From Sphingobacterium sp. SGR-19 (GTDB taxonomy: Bacteria > Bacteroidota > Bacteroidia > Sphingobacteriales > Sphingobacteriaceae): DNA of 64,000 nt. The notes beneath the pieces were generated by a model. It was not told the DNA's origin, searched no databases, and saw only the letters and a list, made by a program, of their open reading frames with translations. Position numbers and translations under genes: made by a program. The DNA lies in the NCBI RefSeq assembly GCF_011043555.1, contig NZ_JAAKGS010000001.1, positions 372,001-436,000 on the forward strand. The letters are read 5' to 3'. Shown in pieces: positions 26,118 to 34,720 of the stretch; position 1 is the stretch's first letter; each line of letters opens with the position of its first letter.

Positions 26118-26804
26118 TTAAGAGATATAAATTCTTGTATAAAGTTTTTCATGCTGCATGCAACGAATATCCTGTACAACACAACAGTTCCCTATCATGT
26201 CTGCATCCATATCCGACTGCTTATCAACCAGTTCTTTTATCAAAGACTGGAGTTTAAAGAGAATCTTCTGTCCGTCCATTTGACTGATCGGAACAAGCTT
26301 CGCGCAGTTTGTCACAATCCCATTCAACGAGTTATAGTAAAACGCACTTAAGGCGTCCTCTAAGTCGATATTTTGGGCATGCGCGTACATAGCAAACGCC
26401 ATTGGGTAATGACCATGCGCTTCACCTGCTTGAATAGCTTCCAGATAGGTTTTGCAACGCCTTACAGACTGGAAACTCTCTACCACCTTTAAAAACCTGA
26501 CCGCCAATTTCTTGCTGGCCTCTCTAATCTCATAAGGTGATTTAAGCGATGTAATTAAGCTGTCAAGTTCTACCAATTTCTGCTTCAACGCTTTCTTTTC
26601 ACATATCTTCCAGGTTTCGTAGAAAAATGCGGCGTCGTTATAAAAGAAGTTATAGCGCAGCATCTTTTCGGCATAGACTTCGGTAGACCTGCTATCATGC
26701 ACTATCCCCTTATGGATATAAGTTTCCAAACCATAGGAGTGGGTAAAACTTCCTATCGGAAAAACCGAATCATTGATTTGCAACAGCGTCAGTAATGGAT
26801 TCAT
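26118..26804 (-). CDS. ureF: Urease accessory protein UreF
   Basis: This all-helical 228-residue protein has the UreF start [36 protein letters not shown] (PxGxFxHSxGLE motif) and a [11 protein letters not shown] segment later on. UreF bridges UreD and UreG and gates GTP hydrolysis during urease activation. It overlaps ureE by 4 bases and precedes ureG by 8, as expected for a stoichiometric complex. Confidence 0.93.
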   Translation of the reverse strand: MNPLLTLLQINDSVFPIGSFTHSYGLETYIHKGIVHDSRSTEVYAEKMLRYNFFYNDAAFFYETWKICEKKALKQKLVELDSLITSLKSPYEIREASKKLAVRFLKVVESFQSVRRCKTYLEAIQAGEAHGHYPMAFAMYAHAQNIDLEDALSAFYYNSLNGIVTNCAKLVPISQMDGQKILFKLQSLIKELVDKQSDMDADMIGNCCVVQDIRCMQHEKLYTRIYIS

Positions 26805-27298
26805 TCGCCTTGTTTTGCTAATGTTATATTAAATTTTGTTTTTATTGACCACTCATGCATTTTCAGCGTAAGCGTCTGTATAATCACACGTTCGCCCACT
26901 GTCACATCGTAGTTTCCCTTCTTCAACAACTGATGTATGGGCCGTTCATAAGCCAATATGACCTCTGCCTCTTCATTTATGTAGATAGGTAAATGGCGGT
27001 TGCCTATTTCAAAACAGACCGTCGCCATTTCCATCTTATTCCGTGGACGGAAAATGAGACAAAGGCAAGGTAATATACGCACAACGATACGTTGATTTTC
27101 ATCTTCAAATAGGATGTCACCATCCCGCAGCGGTGCGCCGCTCAAATTTCGAAAGCCAATTTCCTGACCATCTACCGTACGCACTCTCAAAACACGTTTT
27201 TCGGTATCGAACCATTCTAATTCAACCTGATCAGTAGATTTCTCCAGCAGCGTATTATCTGCCCGTATATTACCCGTTATGCCATTAGATATGATCAT
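26801..27298 (-). CDS. ureE: Urease nickel metallochaperone UreE
   Basis: The 165-residue protein has an N-terminal peptide-binding domain (about 1-75) and a C-terminal metal-binding domain with MATVCFEIGNRHLPIYINEEAEVILAYERPIHQLL, including the conserved metal-binding His. The C-terminus ([19 protein letters not shown]) has no His-rich tail. It dimerises and supplies Ni2+ to UreG. Its start overlaps the ureC stop by one base and its end overlaps ureF, the usual urease gene order. A shorter, divergent paralogue lies at 22952-23368. Confidence 0.93.
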   Translation of the reverse strand: MIISNGITGNIRADNTLLEKSTDQVELEWFDTEKRVLRVRTVDGQEIGFRNLSGAPLRDGDILFEDENQRIVVRILPCLCLIFRPRNKMEMATVCFEIGNRHLPIYINEEAEVILAYERPIHQLLKKGNYDVTVGERVIIQTLTLKMHEWSIKTKFNITLAKQGE

Positions 27299-29154
27299 TA
27301 AAATAAGAAGTAACGTTGTGCCATTGGCAGCTCCGCCAACGGTTCACAAGTTGCAAGTACGCCGTCCACTGTTACTTCATATGTTTCTGGATTCACCTCG
27401 ATATTTGGTGTTGCGTCATTATGTACCATGTCTTTCTTCATAACTTTGCGACAACCCTCTACCGGCAAACTTTGTCTGGATAAGCCTAAAGACGCAATCG
27501 TACCGTTATCGATAGAAACTTTCGATACAAAATTGAAAGAAGTTTTGGTTTTAGCCTTACCATAATTGCCGAACATCTGACGATATATAATCGGCTGTGG
27601 TGTTGGGATAGATGCATTGGCATCCCCCATTTTCGAGCTAAGGATCATACCACCTTTAATAATCATCTCCGGTTTCACACCAAACATTTCAGGCTTCCAT
27701 AGCACTAGATCAGCAAATTTACCAACTTCTACCGAACCAACATACTTATCGATACCATGTGCTTTTGCGGGATTGATCGTAAATTTAGAAACATATCGTT
27801 TTACACGGAAGTTATCGTTATTGTTGGCTTTATCTTCTTCTAGTGGTCCACGCTGTACCTTCATTTTGTGTGCTGTTTGAAACGTTCTGGAAATCACCTC
27901 GCCTACCCGTCCCATCGCTTGGCTGTCCGAGCTCATAATCGAGAAGACCCCCATATCCTGTAGAATATCCTCTGCCGCGATCGTCTGCGGACGGATACGT
28001 GAATCAGCAAAGGCCACGTCTTCTTTTACATTTTTATCCAAATGGTGGCAAACCATTAACATGTCTAAGTGCTCTTCAGCCGTGTTCACCGTAAATGGTT
28101 TTGTCGGGTTGGTTGATGCCGGGATAATGTTCGGATACATCGAAATCTTAATGATATCCGGTGCGTGTCCCCCGCCTGCACCTTCCGTATGAAATGTATG
28201 GATGACTCGACCATCGATCGCTGCAACCGTATCTTCTAAAAAACCAGCTTCGTTCAGCGTATCGGTATGGATGGCCACCTGCACATCATACTTGTCGGCC
28301 ACCTTCAATGCCGCATCGATAGTTGCCGGCGTAGCGCCCCAATCCTCGTGTATTTTAACACCCAATGCGCCAGCTTCAATCTGTTCTTCGATAGGTTTCG
28401 TAGTGGATATATTCCCTTTACCGAAGAAACCGACATTAATAGGCAAATCCTCGAAGGCTTCTAGCATTTTGTGAATAAACCATTTACCAGAGGTAACCGT
28501 TGTCGCATTTGTTCCGTCCGCAGGACCTGTACCACCACCGATAAACGTCGTGACACCGCTATATAATGCTGTTTCCACTTGTGTAGGACTGATAAAATGG
28601 ATATGTGTATCTACGCCGCCGGCCGTCAGGATGTAGCCTGCACCGCCGTGTACTTCGGTTGATGGGCCTATAACCATGCCCGGTGTCACTCCATCCTGTA
28701 CGTCTGGATTACCCGCCTTACCTATTCCCACGATTTTACCATCTTTAATACCCACATCTGCTTTTACAATACCCCAGTGGTCGATGATAATTACGTTATT
28801 AATACAAAAATCGAGTACATCCTCATCACGCAAGGCACGTGCCGACTGCCCCATACCATCACGGATCGTTTTACCACCACCGAACTTATTTTCTTCGCCG
28901 TACACGGCGTAGTCTTTTTCAATTTCGACCAACAGTTCCGTATCTGCTAGACGAACACGGTCACCCGTAGTCGGGCCAAATAGCGAAGCGTATTTATCTC
29001 GTGGTATATATAAAGCACCGTCATCGTCATAATGAATCGACGATTTATCCAAGCCTAGTTTTTCGAGACCTAAGGCGTTTAGTTTTGTCGTAGCAACTCC
29101 TGCAGTTGCCAGTCCGACAATCTTAATCCAGTCTCTTCTGTTCCATTCTCCCAT
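27298..29154 (-). CDS. ureC: Urease catalytic subunit alpha with a twin-arginine-like N-terminal signal
   Basis: This 618-residue subunit hydrolyses urea to ammonia and carbamate with two nickel ions. The active site is complete: His184 and His186 (VDTHIHF), Lys267 that becomes carbamylated (GVKIHEDWG), His269, [24 protein letters not shown], the flap His in MVCHHLD, and Asp410 ([13 protein letters not shown]). Numbering is offset by +50 from Klebsiella UreC at the residues checked. The family normally starts near residue 50. The extra N-terminus carries Asn-Arg-Arg-Asp-Trp-Ile-Lys (5-11), then a hydrophobic segment [10 protein letters not shown] (12-21), then TTKLNA, as in Tat signals of the RRDFIK type. 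Only one alternative start exists before the core (TTG, codon 35), and it would leave a gap of more than 100 bases in a tight operon. Confidence 0.95.
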   Translation of the reverse strand: MGEWNRRDWIKIVGLATAGVATTKLNALGLEKLGLDKSSIHYDDDGALYIPRDKYASLFGPTTGDRVRLADTELLVEIEKDYAVYGEENKFGGGKTIRDGMGQSARALRDEDVLDFCINNVIIIDHWGIVKADVGIKDGKIVGIGKAGNPDVQDGVTPGMVIGPSTEVHGGAGYILTAGGVDTHIHFISPTQVETALYSGVTTFIGGGTGPADGTNATTVTSGKWFIHKMLEAFEDLPINVGFFGKGNISTTKPIEEQIEAGALGVKIHEDWGATPATIDAALKVADKYDVQVAIHTDTLNEAGFLEDTVAAIDGRVIHTFHTEGAGGGHAPDIIKISMYPNIIPASTNPTKPFTVNTAEEHLDMLMVCHHLDKNVKEDVAFADSRIRPQTIAAEDILQDMGVFSIMSSDSQAMGRVGEVISRTFQTAHKMKVQRGPLEEDKANNNDNFRVKRYVSKFTINPAKAHGIDKYVGSVEVGKFADLVLWKPEMFGVKPEMIIKGGMILSSKMGDANASIPTPQPIIYRQMFGNYGKAKTKTSFNFVSKVSIDNGTIASLGLSRQSLPVEGCRKVMKKDMVHNDATPNIEVNPETYEVTVDGVLATCEPLAELPMAQRYFLF

Positions 29155-29169
29155 AATATGTTCTTTTAA

Positions 29170-29541
29170 TTATTTAGAAGATTTAAAATTCTGTTTCTTC
29201 ATTTTATCGATAGCCGAAGCTTTCACCTTCGCATTGGTATACTTACCATTGGTTAAGCCATTGAAACCGTGGATTTCTTTATTTCCACCAATTTCTACCA
29301 ATATGACATTTTTCTTCTCGCCCGGCTCGAAACGGACAGCCGTACTCGCTGGAATATTCAGACGCATGCCAAATGCCTCTTCTCTGTTAAACTCCAAGTC
29401 TTTGTTCACTTCAAAAAAGTGATAGTGTGACCCTACCTGAATAGGTCTGTCACCTCTATTAGCGACCGATATCGTCTTCGTCTTATAGCCCACGTTGGCT
29501 TTGATATCGTCATTCTTCAAAAAGTATTCTCCTGGAACCAT
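29170..29541 (-). CDS. ureB: Urease subunit beta
   Basis: The 123-residue protein has the family core [75 protein letters not shown] and HGFNGLTNG. It packs against UreC in the (abc)3 urease assembly. It is a separate gene as in most bacteria, not fused to ureA as in Helicobacter. The C-terminus is slightly long and basic ([19 protein letters not shown]). It has no signal of its own. Confidence 0.95.
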   Translation of the reverse strand: MVPGEYFLKNDDIKANVGYKTKTISVANRGDRPIQVGSHYHFFEVNKDLEFNREEAFGMRLNIPASTAVRFEPGEKKNVILVEIGGNKEIHGFNGLTNGKYTNAKVKASAIDKMKKQNFKSSK

Positions 29542-29559
29542 GTTCTTTGATTTTTAAGG

Positions 29560-29862
29560 TTAACGAATAGGATTGTGTACGGTTACTAATTTCGTGCCGT
29601 CAGGGAAAGTAACCTCGATCTGTACGTCATGTATCATTTCTGGAACGCCCTCCATCACCTGCTTTCTTTTTAGAAGTGTGGTGCCATACTCCATCAGTTC
29701 CGCAACGGTTTTGCCGTCACGCGCACGCTCCATCAGTTCCATACTGATATACGCGATACATTCAGGGTAATTGAGTTTCACGCCCCTTTTTAGCCTCTTA
29801 GCTGCAAGCTCGCCAGCGGTATGAAGCATTAGTTTTTCGATTTCACGTGGTGTTAAACGCAT
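29560..29862 (-). CDS. ureA: Urease subunit gamma
   Basis: The 100-residue protein is canonical: [40 protein letters not shown] and [27 protein letters not shown]. It is the smallest structural subunit of urease. It starts 48 bases after the porin gene and ends 18 bases before ureB. It has no signal sequence, so if the holoenzyme is exported this subunit must travel with UreC. Confidence 0.96.
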   Translation of the reverse strand: MRLTPREIEKLMLHTAGELAAKRLKRGVKLNYPECIAYISMELMERARDGKTVAELMEYGTTLLKRKQVMEGVPEMIHDVQIEVTFPDGTKLVTVHNPIR

Positions 29863-29910
29863 AATTGTTATCGATTTATTTTATTCATTTAATAATTTCT
29901 TTAAGCTATT

Positions 29911-31113
29911 CTATAACAATGGGATCGTAAAATAAGCTCCCAATGCCAACCTATTTAACTGCTGGCTCTCCATATTCATCTTATCTGCAAACGAAATGCT
30001 GTTGCCGATGTAACCTAGATAGAAACGCATGTCTTGGTTTCGGAAAGGTTTGTGTTGGAGCGCGGCGAAGTAGGTGTAGTTCTGCCTGAAATTTTTGCCG
30101 AGTTCTTCATCCTTCGTACTGCCAGCAGTCTCAACGGCACCTTTCAATGCGATTTCCCATTTATCGGTAAGAAATTGGTCATAACGTAGCACTGCCGATT
30201 TATAGACAATATCCTTTGCCAATACCCTATCGGATCCGGTATAACCATAAAAGTCGCTGATACCGTTGGAAGCGATTAGCGCATGGTCTACCCCCATATG
30301 GGAGTATTGCAGATCCAGGTACACCATTTGCTTATCCGTTTTGTACTTGTTCGCTAGCGAAATGGCCTGGTTGGTATGTTTATCCGCAAACTGCGACAGG
30401 TGATAAGACCATTTTGTATGTACTTTTTGATCGGCAAAAGCACCCACCCAGGTAAAGTAAGCACCCATAGGTGTTTTCGACCGCTCCAAATCGCCTAGCT
30501 CAAAGCCATTGTTCACGATATGTTCATTAAAGCTGTTGTTCACGGTGTTATGCACCTGCACGTGAAAAGAATGATTTGGGTTTACGTGATAGCCGAACTT
30601 TGCTCCCGTTACGAACAAGTTCAATATACGATCGACGTAATCGGTGAATATAAATTCATAAATTGGGTTGTTTTCAAATTCGTACGATCCTACCATCGCA
30701 CTTTGCTTACCTATCGTCACATCCCAGTTTCTGTTCTTACCGAATTTGTACTCGATCAACGCGAAATCCAGTGCGTTAGAACCATTATCCAAGGAATTTT
30801 GAGTAAATGGACGGTTTAAACGAAGTCGAACTTTATACGATAAATGATCGTTGTAATTTCCGTGAAGATGGATACGGATCTCCTCCATTTTTGCCCGGGT
30901 AACGGCATCATCCTTCCCCAGGTTGTCACCAAGAAGCGCCCCCCTGAACAATACGTCGAAATTAAATAGCTTGGATTGGTCAGGCTCATTTTCAGATGTA
31001 TCCTGGACGGCGGCCGGACGCCCACGCCCAACATCTAATTTCCCATTGCCCCCATTCGAATAACCGGCTTTTACCAAAAAACCCAGAGCAAAACACAAAA
31101 AAATTCTCTTCAT
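29911..31113 (-). CDS. Outer-membrane porin (OprP/OprO-like), first gene of the urease unit
   Basis: The 400-residue protein has a signal peptide (MKRIFLCFALGFLVKAGYS), a short acidic linker, then a beta-barrel with alternating strands ending ALGAYFTIPLL. Segments such as FRGALLGDNLG, YKVRLRLNRPF, FALIEYKFGKNRNWDVTIGKQSAMVGSYEFENNPIYEF and LRYDQFLTDKWEIALKGAVE resemble phosphate-selective (OprP/OprO-type) porins. It lies 48 bases upstream of ureA, and a palindrome that may be an operator precedes it. I infer that it eases diffusion of urea, or of a metal salt, across the outer membrane for the urease system; the substrate is not shown by sequence. Confidence 0.82.
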   Translation of the reverse strand: MKRIFLCFALGFLVKAGYSNGGNGKLDVGRGRPAAVQDTSENEPDQSKLFNFDVLFRGALLGDNLGKDDAVTRAKMEEIRIHLHGNYNDHLSYKVRLRLNRPFTQNSLDNGSNALDFALIEYKFGKNRNWDVTIGKQSAMVGSYEFENNPIYEFIFTDYVDRILNLFVTGAKFGYHVNPNHSFHVQVHNTVNNSFNEHIVNNGFELGDLERSKTPMGAYFTWVGAFADQKVHTKWSYHLSQFADKHTNQAISLANKYKTDKQMVYLDLQYSHMGVDHALIASNGISDFYGYTGSDRVLAKDIVYKSAVLRYDQFLTDKWEIALKGAVETAGSTKDEELGKNFRQNYTYFAALQHKPFRNQDMRFYLGYIGNSISFADKMNMESQQLNRLALGAYFTIPLL

Positions 31114-31138
31114 GTACCGTAATTAAAATAACTTTTCA

Positions 31139-31178
31139 CAAGTATATTACGGATTTATAAGAATCACATTAATGTGAT
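31139..31178 (-). promoter_or_regulatory. Promoter/operator region of the porin-urease operon with a perfect palindrome
   Basis: ATCACATTAATGTGAT at 31163-31178 is a perfect 16-bp palindrome. About 17 bases downstream on the minus strand lies TATACTTG (31146-31139), near the TAnnTTTG consensus. The palindrome therefore covers the expected -33 position. It is centred about 58 bases before the porin ATG and lies between the kinase and porin genes. It has no loop or U tract, so it is a poor terminator and a better operator. Confidence 0.5.
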
Positions 31179-31198
31179 ATTAAAACGAAATTAGAAAA

Positions 31199-32572
31199 TC
31201 AAACCGGTATTTCAATGGTTACACTTGTCCCTTGGTTTTCAACCGAAGAGATCATGAGCTTAGCACCGTGTAGATCGAAAATATTCTTCGCTAAAACAAG
31301 CCCAAGCCCGTTTCCATATATTTTTCCGACGTTCGACGCCCGGAAAAAAGAGTCAAAAATATGAGGTTGATCCTGCTGAGGAATACCGATGCCATCATCG
31401 GTAATTTTTACCGTAACGTTTTTTAAATGACATTGTAATGAGACGGTCACCGTATTATCTTCACCATATTTACAAGCATTAGATAATATATTACTAAAAG
31501 CGATATAGAACAAATCCGGGTTGACAAATACGTTCAATCGATGGCTTTCCTCGGGAATATTCGAAAAGTCCAAGCGGATACGGGATTCTGGGCTCACAGC
31601 CTTTTCATTGCGTTGTACATCGTATAACAATTCATCGATCCGTATGAGTTGCTTATTCTCTATTTTTCTATCGAAGCCAGAACGCGAGAGCAACAAAAGA
31701 TTATTGACGATCAGCTCCATTTTATTTGCTTGCTTCGAGATCGTTTCTATCGAATAATAAGCCTCATGCTGCTTAGCCAGACTCTGTAATGCCAGCTCTG
31801 CTTCTCCCCCTATAATGGTAAGTGGCGTGCGCAAGGAATGTGAGGCGTTGCCGATAAAACTCTGTTGTGATTTCACCGAAATATCCAAACGGTTCATCAT
31901 CGAGTTAAAATTGGCAATCAATGTACCTATCTCATCGTTTTCATTATTGAACTTATTCTGAAGACGTGTATCCAAATGAGAAATGTCGATCTGGGTAAGA
32001 TCGTTGTTTATCGCCTGAATAGGTACCAGCAATTTATTGGCGAAATAGAAGGATAAAAGAAAAATCAATGCAGTGGCTATCAGTGCTCCCGATACCACCG
32101 TTCTGTCTAATGTGCGTTGTTCCCCATGCCCGTATTCATCTATTCCCTCAGAAATAACCAACAGATCTTCCTTATGCAGCGAATCTACGAAGAATACCGC
32201 TACGTACGACGTTTTGCCATGAAGATACTGGGCTTTGCCGTTCACAATTGCCTCCGTATAAAAAGATTCGGGCATGGGTAAGTTGGGCTTAACCCTAATG
32301 TTGGTGCTATCCTTTACAATCCGCAGAAGATAATCTTTTCCCTCTGACAGCTGTGCCAAGTACTTACGCCTTACTTCATAATATATCTGATTATTGTACG
32401 CGTCGTTCTGAACGATATGATTTCCGACGATGGTAGCATTCTCTTCCAACCGATGGTAAAATTTAGTCTGCAGGCTATCACGTGTGAAATAGGATACATA
32501 GATCGCAAATGACATGATATAAAATATCGAGATTGTCGTAAACAATAAGATGATGCGTGTCTTAATTTTCAT
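31199..32572 (-). CDS. Sensor histidine kinase (HAMP-HisKA-HATPase)
   Basis: The 457-residue kinase has TM1 at about 8-28, a periplasmic sensor of about 130 residues, TM2 at about 160-182, and a HAMP domain. The dimerisation/phosphorylation helix carries His245 in ASHSLRTPLTII. The ATPase domain has ILSNACKYG (N box), ITDDGIGIP (G1) and NGLGLVLAKNIFDLHGA (G2). The residue after the phospho-His is Ser, where most kinases of this type have Glu (HELRTP). It overlaps its response regulator by 11 bases. Its place directly upstream of the porin-urease genes suggests it senses something relevant there, perhaps metal, but the signal is unknown. Confidence 0.92.
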   Translation of the reverse strand: MKIKTRIILLFTTISIFYIMSFAIYVSYFTRDSLQTKFYHRLEENATIVGNHIVQNDAYNNQIYYEVRRKYLAQLSEGKDYLLRIVKDSTNIRVKPNLPMPESFYTEAIVNGKAQYLHGKTSYVAVFFVDSLHKEDLLVISEGIDEYGHGEQRTLDRTVVSGALIATALIFLLSFYFANKLLVPIQAINNDLTQIDISHLDTRLQNKFNNENDEIGTLIANFNSMMNRLDISVKSQQSFIGNASHSLRTPLTIIGGEAELALQSLAKQHEAYYSIETISKQANKMELIVNNLLLLSRSGFDRKIENKQLIRIDELLYDVQRNEKAVSPESRIRLDFSNIPEESHRLNVFVNPDLFYIAFSNILSNACKYGEDNTVTVSLQCHLKNVTVKITDDGIGIPQQDQPHIFDSFFRASNVGKIYGNGLGLVLAKNIFDLHGAKLMISSVENQGTSVTIEIPV

Positions 32573-33242
32573 TTCTCAACACATAGCCCATGCCGATTAC
32601 CGTATGGATCAGTTTCTTTTCAAATGGATGGTCAATTTTTTTTCGCAGATAGTTTACATACACATCCACAACATTTGTGCCCATGTTAAAATCCATATTC
32701 CACACCTTCTCGAGGATATCCACTCGGGATAGTACTTTATTTTTGTTAATAAGCAGATATTCCAATAACCGATATTCCGTCGCAGTCAATATGATGGATA
32801 AATCACCACGGGTTACGGTCTTACTGTCTCTATCAATAACGAGATTATCAATAGAAATAGTATTCGGTGTAGAGTTCCTGTTGTTTGCACGACGGGAAAA
32901 CCTATTTACCCTCGCACGCAACTCATCCAGCTTAAAAGGTTTGGTCAGATAGTCATCTGCATCACGATTAAACGCTTCAACAATATCTTCTGTTTGGTTC
33001 AATGCACTGAGAATAAGAATAGGAACCTCTTCATTGGCCATACGTATATTTTTACACACGTCCAATCCATTCATTCCCGGCAGCATTACATCGAGAATAA
33101 TCAAATCATAGTGATTCAATCCAGCCATTTTGAGACCGGTAAAGCCATCCATGGCAATACTGATACAATGATTCTCTCCCTTAAGCGCACGCTCTATCAA
33201 GGATATAACTGATGGTTCATCTTCTATTAGAAGTATTTTCAA
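32562..33242 (-). CDS. OmpR/PhoB-family response regulator
   Basis: The 226-residue regulator has a receiver domain (acidic pair in LLIEDEPS, phospho-acceptor Asp51 in LIILDVMLPGMNGL, Lys in YLTKPFKL) and a C-terminal winged helix (ATEYRLLEYLLINKNKVLSRVDILEKVWNMDFNMGTNVVDVYVNYLRKKI). The start codon is TTG at 33242, and it is supported by a strong AGGAGGGG ribosome-binding site at 33254-33247. That is unusual in Bacteroidota, where such sites are rare. It is co-transcribed with the kinase and is the likely regulator of the urease/nickel genes downstream. Confidence 0.93.
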   Translation of the reverse strand: MKILLIEDEPSVISLIERALKGENHCISIAMDGFTGLKMAGLNHYDLIILDVMLPGMNGLDVCKNIRMANEEVPILILSALNQTEDIVEAFNRDADDYLTKPFKLDELRARVNRFSRRANNRNSTPNTISIDNLVIDRDSKTVTRGDLSIILTATEYRLLEYLLINKNKVLSRVDILEKVWNMDFNMGTNVVDVYVNYLRKKIDHPFEKKLIHTVIGMGYVLRNEN

Positions 33243-33451
33243 ACTTCCCCTCCTTTAAATAATTAAAATGATTCAGCACTATACTGACACAACATGTTAA
33301 AATATACCTTTTTTAATGGCTCTTCATGTAATCATTTGAGAGGTAAATATACATTTTACACGTTACGGAGGTGTACTCTTTGGTTTCTTTTTTTTATGTT
33401 TCTATTTTTTTACGCTAAGCTTACGAAAAGCGACAAATACTACTCGACAAG

Positions 33452-33487
33452 TTTTACCCAAACTAATTACAAAAATACGTACCTTTG
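33452..33487 (+). promoter_or_regulatory. Promoter of fabH
   Basis: TACCTTTG at 33480-33487 matches TAnnTTTG exactly, about 30 bases before the fabH ATG. A T-rich TTTTACCC about 20 bases further up may serve as the -33 element. The 274-base gap between the response regulator and fabH otherwise holds only AT-rich sequence. Confidence 0.55.
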
Positions 33488-33516
33488 CCCTGTTTTTATT
33501 TTGAGAAACTAAAATT

Positions 33517-34515
33517 ATGCAAAATATTTATTCATCCCGACCATATGCTGCTATTACCGCTATCGGCGGTTATCTTCCCCAAGGACGAAGAACCAACTTC
33601 GATCTGGAACAGGTGTGTGACACATCGGACGAATGGATCGTAAAACGTACTGGAATTAAAGAACGTCGTATTCTGGAGCAAGGGCTGGCCACTTCCGATA
33701 TGGCGGTTATGGCAATCCGGGATTTGTGTACACGTTACGACAAAGATATTTCTGATGTAGATGCCATTATCGTCGCAACCTCAACACCCGACGTGTTGAT
33801 GCCCGCCACTGCAAATATCATTGCCCGGAAACTGGATTTAAAAAATATATGGGCTTTCGATATGAATGCCGCTTGTTCAGGATTTTTATATGCACTGGAT
33901 ATGGGCGCGTCGTTAGTGGAAACGGAACGATATAAAAATGTACTTATTGTCGGCGCCGATAATATCAGTGCATTTGTTAATATTAATGATCGCTCCACCA
34001 ATATTCTTTTTGGAGATGGAGCTGGGGTTGTCTGGTTGGAACCTTCTGCAGAAGAAGGTGTCATTGATGCCTTTATGCAGAGTAATGGCGACGGGCGTGA
34101 GTTCCTAAACATTGAAGGTGGCGGCTCCTTGTACCCTACCAATGACGAAATCTTTACGGATGAACGAAGATATTTGCGACAAGACGGAAAGGTTGTATTC
34201 AAACAAGCGGTACAATCGATGAGCAATGCCTGCAGAAATGTACTTAAACGCAACCAATTGGATATAGAACAAGTAGACTGGTTGGTACCACACCAAGCGA
34301 ACAAACGTATTATCGATGCTGTGGGTAAGGAAATTAATATTCAAGAGGACAAAACATTGACCAATATAGAATATCGTGGCAATACGATTGCAGCGACCAT
34401 TCCCTTATGTATTTGGGAGAATATTAAATTGATACAAAAAGGAGACTTATTGATGTTGACTGCGTTCGGCGCAGGGTTCTCCTGGGGGGCCAGTTTATTG
34501 CGCTGGATGATATAG
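33517..34515 (+). CDS. fabH: Beta-ketoacyl-ACP synthase III
   Basis: The 332-residue enzyme starts fatty-acid chains by condensing an acyl-CoA with malonyl-ACP. The catalytic triad is present: Cys120 (NAACSGFLYAL), His259 (VPHQANKRI) and Asn289 (YRGNTIAATIPL). SDEWIVKRTGIKERR near the start and ILFGDGAGVVWLEPS are family marks. It stands alone on the plus strand; no plsX or rpmF is adjacent, so it may be one of several FabH copies, as is common in Bacteroidota. Confidence 0.92.
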   Translation: MQNIYSSRPYAAITAIGGYLPQGRRTNFDLEQVCDTSDEWIVKRTGIKERRILEQGLATSDMAVMAIRDLCTRYDKDISDVDAIIVATSTPDVLMPATANIIARKLDLKNIWAFDMNAACSGFLYALDMGASLVETERYKNVLIVGADNISAFVNINDRSTNILFGDGAGVVWLEPSAEEGVIDAFMQSNGDGREFLNIEGGGSLYPTNDEIFTDERRYLRQDGKVVFKQAVQSMSNACRNVLKRNQLDIEQVDWLVPHQANKRIIDAVGKEINIQEDKTLTNIEYRGNTIAATIPLCIWENIKLIQKGDLLMLTAFGAGFSWGASLLRWMI

Positions 34516-34544
34516 TGGTTAGTCATAAGAAAGATTACAAAATA

Positions 34545-34650
34545 TTTGTTTTTTAACCAAAACAACCTTATCTTTGCAGCATCATAATTTAGGTTTATAA
34601 TTGGTTAGCTAAAGGTTTTCATTCTCCCCGTTTGAAAACCTTTTTTTATG
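34545..34650 (+). ncRNA. Candidate small RNA: promoter plus terminator about 40-70 bases apart
   Basis: TTTG (34545-34548), 20 bases, then TATCTTTG (34569-34576) is a textbook Bacteroidota promoter. Transcription should start near 34583. A perfect 10-bp stem (AAAGGTTTTC at 34611-34620 with GAAAACCTTT at 34634-34643) with a U tract follows, so the transcript would be about 65 bases. No open frame of useful length lies within. It could also be a leader attenuator for the downstream sugar dehydrogenase gene. Confidence 0.45.
34611..34647 (+). terminator. Rho-independent terminator after fabH / of the candidate small RNA
   Basis: A 10-bp stem (34611-34620 with 34634-34643) and a 13-base loop are followed by TTTTTTT ending at 34647. 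Confidence 0.85.
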
Positions 34651-34720
34651 GCTTATCAAAACATTTTTATACATTTAGCTCTTAAAATAGAAAAGACATA
34701 CTAAAAATAATATTTAACAG

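Noticed and set aside
26151..26351. Plus-strand frame opposite ureF
   Set aside because: Short antisense shadow within a tightly packed operon, with no start context.
31163..31178. Palindrome as terminator of the histidine kinase gene
   Set aside because: The 16-bp repeat has no loop bases, is AT-rich and is not followed by a U tract, so operator function is more likely.
33294..33512. Short Phe/Tyr-rich frame upstream of fabH
   Set aside because: It overlaps the fabH promoter and ends at it; composition is that of AT-rich non-coding DNA.
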